Source: Acidimicrobiaceae bacterium (GTDB lineage: Bacteria > Actinomycetota > Acidimicrobiia > Acidimicrobiales > UBA8592). From it: a DNA stretch of 64,000 nt. The stretch covers positions 1-64,000 of the forward strand of contig JAHECR010000019.1 of assembly GCA_024641655.1 (NCBI GenBank). Direction: 5' to 3'. Below the pieces are notes generated by a model that did no database searches, was not told the origin of the DNA, and was given only the letters and a program-made list of their open reading frames with translations. Every line of letters begins with the position of its first letter. The first letter of the stretch is position 1. The position numbers and the translations under genes were made by a program. Below are positions 24,614 to 33,836 of the stretch, piece after piece.

Positions 24614-25834
24614 ATGACCATCAAGGACAAGGCTGCGGTCGTCGGTATCGGCCGCACCCAGTACTGGAAGCGGGGCCAGTCGTACCCCGAGAGCGAGCTC
24701 TCGATGGCGTGCACGGCAATCCTCGCTGCCCTCGACGATGCCGGCTTGACGGTGAAGGACCTCGACGGGTTCGCCATCTACTCCAACTCGTGTGACCCCG
24801 CGACCGTGGCCGCGACCCTCGGCGTGCCCGAGGTCCGCTACGCAGCGACGACGACCTCCGGTGGCGGCGGCTGCGCCGGCGCGCTCGGTCTGGCCGCCTC
24901 CGCGATCTACGGAGGGCTGGCCACCTGCTGTGTGACCCTCATGACCCTCCAGCAGCTGAACAAGCGACTCGGCGGCTCGGCCATCGGCGACAGCCTCGCC
25001 TACGCCGGCGGCGGGGGGTCGGCCAGCCCCTACGGCGGCGGAGGGGTACCACCCGAGAACGCGTTCACGGCCAACAACGGCCTGCTCTCGCCAGGACACA
25101 GTTTCGCGATGCTCGCGGCGCGCCACATGCATCTCTATGGTACCCGTCGGGAGGCCTTCGCCGAGATCTGCATCTCCCAACGCGAAAACGCCATCAGGCG
25201 GCCCATGTCGATCCGGCGCGAACCCATCACGCTCGACGACTACTTCAACGCCCGGATGATCTCCGACCCGCTGTGCCTGTTCGACTACACGATGGAGAGC
25301 GACGGAGCCGTCGCGGTCGTCACCGTTGCCGCCGACCGAGCGAAGGACCTCAAGGCGCCGCCGGTCTACATCATGGGATCAGCCCATGGCGGCACCGGTC
25401 GCTGGGGACCGGGCATCTTCAAGTACTTCCAGGCGCCCGACGACGAGTTCGCGTCCTCGGGTCATCGCCCCGTCGCCAAGCGCATGTACGAGATGGCCGG
25501 GGTCGGCCCCGGTGACGTCGACGTCGCCCTGCTGTACGACCACTTCTCACCGATGGTGCTGATGCAGCTCGAGGACTACGGGTTCTGCCCCATCGGCGAG
25601 GGGGGGCCGTTCGTCGAAGACGGCAACATCCGCTACGGCACCGGCACGATTCCGGTCAACACCCACGGCGGCAACCTGTCCGACGCCTACATCATCGGCA
25701 TGACCCACATGTACGAGGCGGTGGAGCAACTGCGGGGCACGGCGATCAACCAGGTGGAGGGCGCCGAGATCGCCCTCACCACCGGCGGGCCTGCGAGCCT
25801 GCCCGTGAGCGGCACGTTGCTGCGGAAGCGATGA
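24614..25834 (+). CDS. Thiolase-fold lipid-transfer (Ltp2-like) protein
   Basis: This 406-residue thiolase-superfamily protein lacks the classical thiolase C-terminal GHPxGxS/CxG motif. It instead has VNTHGGNLSDAY and LLYDHFSPMVLMQLEDYGFC, typical of the SCP-x or Ltp subgroup. The region GGGGCAGALGLA (84-95) corresponds to the nucleophile helix of thiolases. In steroid degraders Ltp2 works with a DUF35 protein to cleave a beta-hydroxy-CoA side chain by retro-aldol reaction; a DUF35 gene follows here after ten bases. I infer that the pair forms such an aldolase or a thiolase complex. The ATG at 24614 opens the conserved AAVVGIGRTQY strand. Confidence 0.88.
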   Translation: MTIKDKAAVVGIGRTQYWKRGQSYPESELSMACTAILAALDDAGLTVKDLDGFAIYSNSCDPATVAATLGVPEVRYAATTTSGGGGCAGALGLAASAIYGGLATCCVTLMTLQQLNKRLGGSAIGDSLAYAGGGGSASPYGGGGVPPENAFTANNGLLSPGHSFAMLAARHMHLYGTRREAFAEICISQRENAIRRPMSIRREPITLDDYFNARMISDPLCLFDYTMESDGAVAVVTVAADRAKDLKAPPVYIMGSAHGGTGRWGPGIFKYFQAPDDEFASSGHRPVAKRMYEMAGVGPGDVDVALLYDHFSPMVLMQLEDYGFCPIGEGGPFVEDGNIRYGTGTIPVNTHGGNLSDAYIIGMTHMYEAVEQLRGTAINQVEGAEIALTTGGPASLPVSGTLLRKR

Positions 25835-25844
25835 GAGGACCGAC

Positions 25845-26303
25845 ATGAGCACTGCGTTCCAGAACCTGAAGCCGGGCGTGTTCCCCACGATCAACCCGTA
25901 CACCTACGCCGACGACTCCACGCAACCCTTCTGGGATGCGGCCAAGGAGGACCGCCTGGTCGCACCCCGCTGCACCAACTGCGGGACGTTCCGGTTGCCA
26001 CCGAGCCCGTTCTGCTTCGAGTGTCAGCATCGTGAGGTCGACTGGGTCGACCTGCCCGGGACGGGCACGATCTACTCGCGGATCATCGTGCGCCACCCAC
26101 TGCACCCCGATCTCGCCGCGGCGTGCCCGTACGTCTCCGGCGTCGTCGAGCTCGACGGTACCCAGGGTGCCGGGGCGCGGATGCTCGTGAACATCATCGA
26201 CTGCGATCCCGAGACCGTGGCCATCGGCGACCGGGTGGAGATCGTTTTCGAGCACGTCAACGACGAGATGTCGACCCCGCGATTCCGCCCGATCTCGACC
26301 TGA
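25845..26303 (+). CDS. DUF35 OB-fold / rubredoxin-like zinc protein
   Basis: This 152-residue member of the DUF35 family has an N-terminal helix, a zinc ribbon with Cys43-x-x-Cys46 and Cys57-x-x-Cys60, and a C-terminal OB-fold (GTIYSRIIVRHP to VEIVFEHV). These proteins bind thiolase-fold partners and close their acyl-CoA site; the best-known example is the DUF35 domain of ChsH2 with Ltp2. The ATG is ten bases after the stop of the thiolase-like gene and the ribosome site GAGAGGA overlaps that stop, so the two are co-translated. The N-terminal 20 residues are longer than in the minimal family. Confidence 0.92.
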   Translation: MSTAFQNLKPGVFPTINPYTYADDSTQPFWDAAKEDRLVAPRCTNCGTFRLPPSPFCFECQHREVDWVDLPGTGTIYSRIIVRHPLHPDLAAACPYVSGVVELDGTQGAGARMLVNIIDCDPETVAIGDRVEIVFEHVNDEMSTPRFRPIST

Positions 26304-26400
26304 TCGGTCGCCACGGCACGCGGGTCTGGTCGCGGCATGCACCGCTGTGTGACACTTGCTCGCGCCCCGGCTGACCGCGCACCGGGCACGAGGAGACACC

Positions 26401-26982
26401 ATGAGCGAAGCGCAGTGGGCAGCCGATCCGACGGGTCGGCACCAGTATCGGTGGTTCGACGGCTCCGTCTGGACCGATCAGGTGGGCGACAACGGGGTCC
26501 AGTCGGTCGACCCGTTCACCCCTGTCCTCCCTGCTCCTCCCCTGGCGCCGCCTCCTCCACTGGGCTTGCCCTACCCGCCAGGTCCGCCCCTCGCCGCGGT
26601 GGTGGTGCCCGAGGGCACCACGATCTCCTCGAGGGGACGGCGGTTCCTCGGCGCACTGCTCACCCTGTTGCTGGTGATCGTGACGCTGGGAATCGGCTAC
26701 ATCATCTGGACGATGATCGTCTGGAGTCGGGGTCAGACACCCGCGAAACAGTTGATGAACATGCGGGTCGTGAAGGTCGACACGGGGAACGTCGCGACGT
26801 GGGGCGACATGTTCATACGTGGCTTCCTGATCGACACCGTGCTGGGCGCAATCCCGTTCTTCGGGTTGATCTTCAAGCTCGTGAGCGCGCTGTGGATCTT
26901 CGGCAACGACGAGAACCAACGCTTGACCGACAAGATGGTCAACACCATCGTCGTCGACGATCCGCACAACCGCTACGCCTGA
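26401..26982 (+). CDS. DUF2510 and RDD domain membrane protein
   Basis: This 193-residue protein opens with a DUF2510 motif (WAADPTGRHQYRWFDGSVWTDQV, about residues 5-27). A proline-rich linker (40-68) leads to an RDD-type membrane domain with two to three hydrophobic segments (about 80-103 and 138-165) and the conserved GQTPAKQLMNMRVV loop. Such fusions are common in actinobacteria. The function is unknown, though some RDD proteins affect ion or osmolyte transport. A strong GAGGAGA precedes the ATG. It does not look related to the flanking CoA genes. Confidence 0.9.
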   Translation: MSEAQWAADPTGRHQYRWFDGSVWTDQVGDNGVQSVDPFTPVLPAPPLAPPPPLGLPYPPGPPLAAVVVPEGTTISSRGRRFLGALLTLLLVIVTLGIGYIIWTMIVWSRGQTPAKQLMNMRVVKVDTGNVATWGDMFIRGFLIDTVLGAIPFFGLIFKLVSALWIFGNDENQRLTDKMVNTIVVDDPHNRYA

Positions 26983-27036
26983 GGGTGGCCACCCCGACCA
27001 GTCTCCCGCTCCAGGCGCTCCCCGACGCCGATGCCG

Positions 27037-28050
27037 TCAGCCGAGGAGCTCGTCGGCCTCACGCAGCATGATCGGCAGCGCCGGCACCATGTTGGTGATC
27101 CCCGGACCGTCCACGCCTCGCTTCAGGGCTCGCTTGATGAGTAGCCCCGAGGCGGCGGTCTCCTTGTAGCGGGTCAGCGCATCGAAGTACTGCAGATCCG
27201 GTGGGCGACTCCCCCCGGCCTCCGAGTAGGCGTCGAGCAATTCGTCAGCGGTGGGCATGCCCGTGGGGGCACCGGAAGAGGCACTGGGATGGCCGGCCTC
27301 GTCGGTGAAGTAGGTGAACCACGTCAGGTCGACGCGGGGATCGCCGATCGAGAAGATCTCCCAGTCGATGATCGCGTAGATCCGGCCGTCACCACTCAGG
27401 GTGTTGCCGAGGCGGTAGTCGCCGTGGTTGATCACCGGCGGCAGCGCCGGTGGGATCGCCGCGTGCAGCTTCTCGCCGACACGGGCATAGTCGCCCTGCA
27501 GCTCCTCGGGCAGCGTTTCGAAGGCCCTCGTCCAACGGTTGATCTCGTCGGCGATCGTGACGACGGGTTCATCGCCGAGACCGGCCTCGACGGGGTCCAC
27601 CTGATGGAGCTTGGCCAGCATCACCGCGGCGTCGAGCGCCCTCGAGCGCACGTCGGCAAACAACGCCCGATCGCGCTCGGGGCGCAGGATCGGCTCCATG
27701 CACTCTCCCTGCACGAAGCCCATGGCCACGAGGGGCGGCGCGTCGGGGGGATCGCCGGCATCTTCGAAGTACACCGGCGGTACGAGCACCCCGGGTTTGC
27801 CGTGCAGGCCCCGCATGAGCCGGCCTTGGCGGAGCACGTCGCGGTTGCGCAGGGGCATCAGCCCGGGGGGCGCGACCTTCAGCACGACACGGTCGACCCC
27901 ATCGACCCCGTCGAGCAACGCAGTGAACGTCAGGCTCGAGGCGCCGCCGGTGAGTGGGGTGATGGAGGTGATGCGGGCGGTGTGCTGCCACCCCTCGGCG
28001 GCGCGTTGTGCTCGTGGCAGGAGTTCTTCGATCAGCGCGTCATCGGTCAT
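27037..28050 (-). CDS. APH-family phosphotransferase (ACAD10/11 kinase-like)
   Basis: This 337-residue kinase-fold protein of the aminoglycoside-phosphotransferase superfamily has a likely ATP-binding Lys58 (VVLKV). It has the catalytic loop HGDYRLGN (209-216, Asp211) and the metal-binding IIDWE (Asp229). In animals this domain is fused to acyl-CoA dehydrogenases ACAD10/11, where it phosphorylates hydroxy-acyl-CoA. A role in activating 4-hydroxyacyl groups for beta-oxidation fits the catabolic surroundings, but aminoglycoside resistance cannot be excluded from sequence. The ATG overlaps the stop of the DUF2889 gene upstream (ATGA). Confidence 0.88.
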   Translation of the reverse strand: MTDDALIEELLPRAQRAAEGWQHTARITSITPLTGGASSLTFTALLDGVDGVDRVVLKVAPPGLMPLRNRDVLRQGRLMRGLHGKPGVLVPPVYFEDAGDPPDAPPLVAMGFVQGECMEPILRPERDRALFADVRSRALDAAVMLAKLHQVDPVEAGLGDEPVVTIADEINRWTRAFETLPEELQGDYARVGEKLHAAIPPALPPVINHGDYRLGNTLSGDGRIYAIIDWEIFSIGDPRVDLTWFTYFTDEAGHPSASSGAPTGMPTADELLDAYSEAGGSRPPDLQYFDALTRYKETAASGLLIKRALKRGVDGPGITNMVPALPIMLREADELLG

Positions 28051-29105
28051 CGGGCAAGCTCCGTTTGCAGTCGGTTGACGAGCGTGGGCACCTCGGCGAG
28101 GGCCCGTAGCGCGTCGTTGAGATGGGTACAGCCGTTGGCCCGAGCGAGGCGGTTCAGCACCGTGGTTCGCATGTCGGCGAGCGGTGAGGCCACCAGCCAC
28201 GGCGCCGTGGCCTTCGCCGTGGTGCAGGACCGGAAGGGCAGGATCCGGGCATCGGCGATCACCGACGTGACGATGCCCGTGGTGAGGTTCGCCTCGGCCG
28301 AGACCTGGTACTCGTGCACCGCGATGCGGCCGTGGTCGGGATCGCCGGCACTGTCCTGGAAGGCGGCGTCGATCTTGATGAGGTTCCCTTCGACCCAGGC
28401 GTCGATGCGCCGAGCCCGGCGCATGTTCACCGGCGGGGGGACCGGAAGGTCGTGCCAGCCGTAGGGGTCCTCGGGGTTGACGAGACTGGGTACCACACGG
28501 ATCCGGTGGGAGGGCCCGCCGGGTTGGCCGACCTCGTCGAGGGCACTGCCGCCGGTGCGCCACCCGATGCAGATGTCGGCCATGGACCGCCCGGGCCCCT
28601 CTCGTCCCTCGGTGCCCTCGGCGGCGTTGGGTGGGGTCCGGGGGACGGCCACCGCATCGGGAAAGCGGCGCCAGGCGAAACCGGCGATGAGGCTGCAGCC
28701 CGACAGGTCGTCGAGGATCAGATAGAGCGGATGACCGCTCTCGCGTTCGCCCGGGAGGTACACGTCGAGCGCCGCTCGGAGGTGACCACCGCCGCGGGCG
28801 CCCACGAGATGAGCGATGCCGGGGTGGCCGGGCTCGACGGTGATGGTCTCGATGGTGCGGTTTGGGCCCACGCCGATGTCGGCCCGAGCGGTTTCGAGCA
28901 CCAGCGGTGGCGCGGTCGGGTCGCCCAGGGTCACCGCGTCGCGGGCGTGGCCTTCGAGATGCAGCTGGGTCCCCAGCCCGTCGGGCCAGGTCATGTCGAT
29001 CGTGGCGGTCCGGCGGATGGAGTTGGGCCAGCGCAGTGGAGCAGGCCCGGCAGGACCGGACACGTCCTGCTCCGGGTCGGCAACGAGGGGGTCTTCGTAG
29101 GTCAA
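28047..29105 (-). CDS. DUF2889 domain protein
   Basis: The roughly 352-residue protein has an N-terminal half of unknown character and a C-terminal DUF2889-like region. Its marks are the RILPFRSCTTAK segment and a final NGCTHLNDALRAL motif. DUF2889 proteins are frequent in bacteria that degrade hydrophobic acids, but I know of no assigned reaction. The start is uncertain: the longest frame begins with TTG at 29105, with AAGG about ten bases upstream, and the first ATG lies at 28994. The stop overlaps the ATG of the APH-like kinase gene, so the pair is translationally coupled and probably acts together. Confidence 0.7.
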   Translation of the reverse strand: MTYEDPLVADPEQDVSGPAGPAPLRWPNSIRRTATIDMTWPDGLGTQLHLEGHARDAVTLGDPTAPPLVLETARADIGVGPNRTIETITVEPGHPGIAHLVGARGGGHLRAALDVYLPGERESGHPLYLILDDLSGCSLIAGFAWRRFPDAVAVPRTPPNAAEGTEGREGPGRSMADICIGWRTGGSALDEVGQPGGPSHRIRVVPSLVNPEDPYGWHDLPVPPPVNMRRARRIDAWVEGNLIKIDAAFQDSAGDPDHGRIAVHEYQVSAEANLTTGIVTSVIADARILPFRSCTTAKATAPWLVASPLADMRTTVLNRLARANGCTHLNDALRALAEVPTLVNRLQTELAR

Positions 29106-29239
29106 GAGGGGTGCCTTGTCGCATTCGAGGTTCGGGGCACTGTGTGTGGCCCGTCAGAATCTCATTCTGGCACGAAGCCGACTACGTTGGCCCAAGCGCG
29201 GGAGCGCCAGTCGGACCCGTTTCCTTCGAGTGTGAGGCG

Positions 29240-30454
29240 ATGAGCAGAGTCGAGAGGAGCCCCGACGAGGTGCCGGCACCGCCCACCAGGCTGCTCAGTC
29301 GCGAGTTCGTGATCCTGGCGGCGTCGACGATGGCCTTCTTCTTCGCCATGGGGGCGGCGAACCCGATCCTTCCCCGATTCGTCGACGATCAGCTCGGCGG
29401 GAGCAAAGCAGCCGTAGGCATGGTGCTGGGCGCGACCGCAGTGGCGTCGTTGCTCGTTCGGCCGTATTTCGGCCGTCTCGGGGACCGTCGGGGACCGCGC
29501 ACCCTCATGATGATCGGGCCGCTGGTCGGGTCGATCGGCTACGGCGCGCTGCTGTTCGCAGACTCGATCCCGTTGGCGATGGTCGCCCGGCTCCCCATGG
29601 GTGCCGCGACCGCGGCGGTCATGACCGGTGCCACCACGCTGGCGCTGGAGATCACGCCCGAAGAACGAAAGGGTGAGGCGGCGAGCTACATCCTGGTGTC
29701 GTTCCATTTCGGGCTGGGCCTGGGCCCGGTGCTGGGGGAGACCGTGCTCGATGCGACGTCGTTCAACGGCGTGTGGGTCATCCTCGCGGCGTTCTGTGTG
29801 GCGTCCGCAGTGATCGCCTGGACCCTGCCGACGCGCCTGGTCGACGCCGAGATGAGCCCCGGCAGCCTGCTCCATCCGCGTGGGGTGGTGCCCGGCATCG
29901 TGATCGCCCTGGCGATGATGGCGTTCATCTCGTTCAACGTGTTCGCGCCGTTGTATGCCGAGGAGATCGGGGTCGGACGCGTCGGACCGGTCTTCATGGT
30001 GGCCTCGATCAGCATCGCCGTGGTCCGAATCCTGTTCAGCAAGGTGCCCGATCGGCTCGGCCCGATTCCGAGCACCACGATGGCGCTGGCCTCGATCGCC
30101 GTCGGCTGTGTCGTGCTGGCCTTCTGGCAGTCGATCGGCGGGCTGTACGTGGGCGCGGCGGTTCTCGCCGGGGGCGGCGCGCTCGTGATGCCTTCAATGG
30201 TGCCGGCAGCCGTCGACGGGGTGCCCGTCAACCGTCGCGCGTCGGCGATGGCGACGTTCTCGATGTTCCTGGACGTCGCCGCAGCGATGACCGGCCCGCT
30301 GTTCGGCCTGATCGTCTCCGGGGCCGGCTATCGCAGCGCCTACCTCAGCGCGCTGGGCACCACCCTGCTCGCGTGGATCGTTCTGCGGACCTTCCTCGCC
30401 CCACAGTGGAATGCCCGCCGGGAACGCGAGGCCCAGGGTCTACCGATCGATTGA
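29240..30454 (+). CDS. MFS transporter
   Basis: This 404-residue integral membrane protein has about twelve hydrophobic segments and the MFS loop GRLGDRRGPRTLM between segments 2 and 3. A central break lies near residue 200. It resembles drug-efflux members, and the substrate cannot be told. The ATG follows GTGAGGCG. It is divergent from the DUF2889 gene, and the two starts are 134 bases apart. Confidence 0.9.
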   Translation: MSRVERSPDEVPAPPTRLLSREFVILAASTMAFFFAMGAANPILPRFVDDQLGGSKAAVGMVLGATAVASLLVRPYFGRLGDRRGPRTLMMIGPLVGSIGYGALLFADSIPLAMVARLPMGAATAAVMTGATTLALEITPEERKGEAASYILVSFHFGLGLGPVLGETVLDATSFNGVWVILAAFCVASAVIAWTLPTRLVDAEMSPGSLLHPRGVVPGIVIALAMMAFISFNVFAPLYAEEIGVGRVGPVFMVASISIAVVRILFSKVPDRLGPIPSTTMALASIAVGCVVLAFWQSIGGLYVGAAVLAGGGALVMPSMVPAAVDGVPVNRRASAMATFSMFLDVAAAMTGPLFGLIVSGAGYRSAYLSALGTTLLAWIVLRTFLAPQWNARREREAQGLPID

Positions 30455-30497
30455 CGTGTGTGTCCGACCGGATCGGCCACGAGGCAGCGGTCGTGGG

Positions 30498-31364
30498 TCA
30501 GAACGCGTCGTCGAGGCGGGCGATCTCGTCGGTGCTCAGGCGCAACCAGGCGGCGTCGATGTTCTCGTGGGCGTGCGTCACTTGTGAGGTGCCGGGGATC
30601 GGCAGCATCATCGGTGACTTCTCGAGCAGCCAGGCCAGCGACACCTGTTGTGGCAGCGCATCGTGGGCCTGGGCGATCTCGTCGAGCGCCGTCGTGGCCT
30701 TCTTGTTGCCGACGATCATCGGCGCGTAGGGCAGGAACGCGATCGACTGCTCGGTACACGCCCGGAGCACCGCCTCCGACGCCCGGTCGCCGGCGTTGTA
30801 GCGGTTCTGCACCGAGACCACGGTGCCCAGGGACTGGGCCAGCTCCAGCTGGAACGGTTGCACGTTCGAGACGCCGATGTGGCGCACCTTGCCGGCCTGC
30901 TGGAGCTCGACGAACGCGCCTACCGTGTCCGCGTAGGGAACGCGCGGGTCGGGGCAGTGCACCTGGTACACGTCGATGACGTCGAGCTTCAACCGCCGCA
31001 GGCTCTCGTCGCATTGGCGCTTGATGTGCTCGGGATCGCCTTCGGGGGGAAGAACCATGTGACCCGGGAGGATCTTGGCCGGCTTGTAGCCGGCCTTCGT
31101 GGCGATGACGACGCCGGCGGGATAAGGGTGGAGGGCCTCGGCGATGATCTCCTCGGACTCTCCGTATCCGTAGATATCGGCGGTGTCGATCAGGTTCACC
31201 CCGCGATCGACGACCTCACGGACCAGCGCGATCGCCGTCTCCCGGTCGCGCACACCCTGCGCGTTTCGAGCTCCGGAAATACGCATCGCGCCGAATCCGA
31301 GGCGCCGGACCTCGAGGTCGCCGAGGGTGACAGTGCCGACCGTGGTGTCGTCGAGGGTTCGCAT
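30498..31364 (-). CDS. Aldo/keto reductase
   Basis: This 288-residue (beta/alpha)8 barrel keeps the full AKR tetrad: Asp60 and Tyr65 (DTADIYGYGESE), Lys90 (ATKAGY) and His136 (YQVHCPD). NADPH is bound in the C-terminal part, SLAWLLEKSPMMLPIPGTSQVTH. The enzyme would reduce a carbonyl to an alcohol; the substrate is unknown. GGAG lies ten bases before the ATG. It is convergent with the MFS gene and divergent from the CMD protein gene. Confidence 0.93.
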   Translation of the reverse strand: MRTLDDTTVGTVTLGDLEVRRLGFGAMRISGARNAQGVRDRETAIALVREVVDRGVNLIDTADIYGYGESEEIIAEALHPYPAGVVIATKAGYKPAKILPGHMVLPPEGDPEHIKRQCDESLRRLKLDVIDVYQVHCPDPRVPYADTVGAFVELQQAGKVRHIGVSNVQPFQLELAQSLGTVVSVQNRYNAGDRASEAVLRACTEQSIAFLPYAPMIVGNKKATTALDEIAQAHDALPQQVSLAWLLEKSPMMLPIPGTSQVTHAHENIDAAWLRLSTDEIARLDDAF

Positions 31365-31486
31365 GGGATGCTCCAAGAGGTTGGTTGCCGCGCCGCAACC
31401 TAGTCGCGCTTGACAGCGGGCGTCTTGGTTCCCAGCATGGGGCACCGCTCGTGACCCGCACTGGTCGGGTGTGCCTGGAGGCATCG

Positions 31487-32044
31487 ATGGTCCAACGTCT
31501 GTCCACCCCGCGTATCGCCCCTCTCGCCGCGGGCGAGCCGACACCGCGTCAGCAGGAGGTCATCGACGACCTCGTCGTGGGTCCCACGCAGAACATCTAC
31601 AAGACGATTGCTCGTCATCCGGAGGCTGCCGCGGCGATGGTCAACCTCGGACGCACGTTGCGGGGGGGAAGGCTGAGCGCCCGCCATCGCGAAATCATCA
31701 TCCTGCGCACCGGGTGGGACTGTCAGTCGGCCTACGAGTTCGCGCAGCACCGGCGAGTCGCGTTGTCGGTGGGGATGACCCTCGACGAGGTACGTCGCAT
31801 ACAGGTGGGCCCCGACGCCGCGGGTTGGGACCCGTTCGAGGCGGCGCTGCTGCGTGCGTGCGACGAGGTCCACGCCGACCAGATCGTCGCCGAGGCCACC
31901 TGGGCCACGCTCAGCGAGCGCTACGACGAGCAGGAGCTGATCGAGGCCACGATGCTCATCGGCTACTACCACCTGGTGTCGTTCGTGCTCAACACCTTGG
32001 GCGTCCCGATCGAGGACGACGCCCCGTCGTTCGTCGAGGACTGA
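31487..32044 (+). CDS. Carboxymuconolactone decarboxylase family protein
   Basis: This 185-residue all-helical CMD-fold protein has the motif CQSAYEFAQHRR, giving Cys79, Tyr83, Glu84 and His88. Because only one cysteine is present, an AhpD-type disulfide peroxidase is unlikely. The pattern fits the subgroup related to 4-carboxymuconolactone decarboxylase, whose substrates are mostly unknown. GGAGG lies eight bases before the ATG. Two further CMD-like proteins, one with a candidate selenocysteine, are encoded 3 kb downstream. Confidence 0.88.
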   Translation: MVQRLSTPRIAPLAAGEPTPRQQEVIDDLVVGPTQNIYKTIARHPEAAAAMVNLGRTLRGGRLSARHREIIILRTGWDCQSAYEFAQHRRVALSVGMTLDEVRRIQVGPDAAGWDPFEAALLRACDEVHADQIVAEATWATLSERYDEQELIEATMLIGYYHLVSFVLNTLGVPIEDDAPSFVED

Positions 32045-32118
32045 GCTCAGGCGACGGCTCCGCCAGGAGATGGGCCGGTGTGTGGAGCTCCGCGAGGGAG
32101 GGCGGAGTGGAGCTCAGA

Positions 32119-32874
32119 TCAGTGGAACGTTCGACCGCCGTCGATGGCGAAGGCGGCAGCGGTGACATAGGAGGACGCGTCGCTGGTGAGGAACAGGATC
32201 GCCTCGGCGATCTCCGATGGTTGCGCGACGCGACCCATGCGGTATTGCTGGACGAACGGGGCGTCGCTGGGGTCTTCGTAGCCCTCCAGGAGGAAGCTGG
32301 TCATCGGCGTCTCGACGATGCCCGGGCACACGACGTTCGCGCGGACGGCGGGCGCGAGCTCGGCGGCGAGGGCCTTCGTGAAGGCGGTGACGCCGGCTTT
32401 CGAGCCTGCGTACGCGGTCGCCCCGGGCGCGTTCGGCAGCAGCGCCTGGCCGGAGGCGATGTTGACGATCGTGGCGCCTGGCCGGAGGCGCAGGTAGGGC
32501 AACGCGGCGCGACAGACGACGTAGGGGGCGTGCAGATTCACGCCCATGATCCGGTCCCAGGTGTCATCGTCGAGGTCCTCGAGCGGGCTGCTGCCGGCCA
32601 GGCCGGCGCAGTTCACGAGCCCGTCGAGCCCCCCCATCGACTCGGCGGCATCGACCACAGCGGCGGCCGTTGCGGCGCGATCGAGCAGATCGACGGCGCG
32701 GTGCCAGGAGGCCCCTGTCAGGTCGGCCACCGTCGCGAGTGCCTCGGCCTGCACGTCAAGGAGGGCAGTAGCGGCGCCCTGCTCGGCGAAGAGCTCGGCG
32801 GTGGCGCGGCCGATGCCCGATGCCGCGCCGGTGATGAGGACGTGGCGTCCGGCGAGTTGGTGCGAGCGGTCCAT
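32119..32874 (-). CDS. SDR family oxidoreductase
   Basis: This 251-residue SDR has TGAASGIG (15-22), VNCAG at the NNAG place, the active site YAGSK and the ending TAAAFAIDGG. It is of the classical FabG-like type and would act on a hydroxy or keto intermediate. One base separates its ATG from the stop of the hotdog gene upstream, so the two are probably translated together. Confidence 0.92.
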   Translation of the reverse strand: MDRSHQLAGRHVLITGAASGIGRATAELFAEQGAATALLDVQAEALATVADLTGASWHRAVDLLDRAATAAAVVDAAESMGGLDGLVNCAGLAGSSPLEDLDDDTWDRIMGVNLHAPYVVCRAALPYLRLRPGATIVNIASGQALLPNAPGATAYAGSKAGVTAFTKALAAELAPAVRANVVCPGIVETPMTSFLLEGYEDPSDAPFVQQYRMGRVAQPSEIAEAILFLTSDASSYVTAAAFAIDGGRTFH

Positions 32875-32875
32875 G

Positions 32876-33724
32876 TCAGATCCTCCGGAAGATCGCCGAG
32901 CCGGTGGTGATGATGCGACCCTCGCGGCCTTCGTCGTAGAGCGTGAGGTCGACGTTGATGCGCCCGTTGCGGCCCTCGATGGCCGTCCCCTCGCACCGGA
33001 AGGGCCCCTCCAGTCCGGGTTTGACGAACTGCACGTACCAGTTCTCCACCTGGATCTCGTCGGTGCGCGCCACCTCGGCGGCGCGTTCATGCGCGGTGAT
33101 GTCGAACACGATGTGCACGGGGCCGAGATGCAGGGCGGCGTGCGGTGCCGAGAACTCCTTCTGGAGCGGCGGCAGGCGGTAGTGCCCGTCGGGTCCCTTC
33201 TCGGCGCCGAAGACCTCGTGGAGGCGGGGCAGGTCGGGGGAATCGACGACCGGAATCGGCGGATTCTCGACCTTCTCGTACCCTTCGGGCACGTCGCCGA
33301 CGCTCACGCCCATCCCGGCGGACACGGCGATCACCCGATCGTGGTTGCTCGCGTCGACGATCTTCGACCGGCAGAAGCCCATCGTGCGGCCGATGTTGAT
33401 CACGTCGCGGATCACCTCGACCTTGGTGACGTCGCGGCAGTCGTCGAGGACCTGGATCGACGAGATGACCGGCGCGGGCACCGTGACGTCGTCGTTCCAC
33501 CAAGGCTCGGGGCAGCAGATCGCGAGCGGCGCGGCCATGATGCCGCCGTGGCGGTTGCGCATGTCGTGGCGGATGGGCATCGATTCGAGCTCACCCTCCT
33601 CGAAGCCGAGGTCGAGCTCGGGGTTGGTCTTGTTGAGGTAGCGGTACGACATCAGGCCGGTCCAGATGTCCTCGAATGCGTCCCAATGCTGGCTCTTGTC
33701 GAGCTGGCGGATGTCTTGCACCAT
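32876..33724 (-). CDS. Double-hotdog thioesterase-like protein
   Basis: This 282-residue protein appears to contain two hotdog halves: MRNRHGGIMAAPLA to VIAVSAGMGVSV in the first, and HAALHLGPVHIVFDITAHERAAEVA to IITTGSAIFRRI in the second. The final arrangement is that of PaaI-like thioesterases, and the first half includes an HGG motif. Hydrolysis or binding of an acyl-CoA is the likely role; I could not identify catalytic residues with confidence. The ATG at 33724 has GAGGGGG about twelve bases upstream. Confidence 0.65.
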   Translation of the reverse strand: MVQDIRQLDKSQHWDAFEDIWTGLMSYRYLNKTNPELDLGFEEGELESMPIRHDMRNRHGGIMAAPLAICCPEPWWNDDVTVPAPVISSIQVLDDCRDVTKVEVIRDVINIGRTMGFCRSKIVDASNHDRVIAVSAGMGVSVGDVPEGYEKVENPPIPVVDSPDLPRLHEVFGAEKGPDGHYRLPPLQKEFSAPHAALHLGPVHIVFDITAHERAAEVARTDEIQVENWYVQFVKPGLEGPFRCEGTAIEGRNGRINVDLTLYDEGREGRIITTGSAIFRRI

Positions 33725-33836
33725 GGTTCGGGAAATCCCCCTCGTTGCGGCGCCCCGCGGCCGCGCTGTCGCCGACACTACAGTCGCCCGTGGAGCCCGG
33801 CCAGTGCCGTGCCGCCCACCTTCAGGGAGATCGCGA

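Noticed and set aside
31487-32044. Selenocysteine or disulfide site in the first CMD protein
   Set aside because: It has a single cysteine in CQSAYEFAQH and a continuous frame, so it is an ordinary CMD protein.
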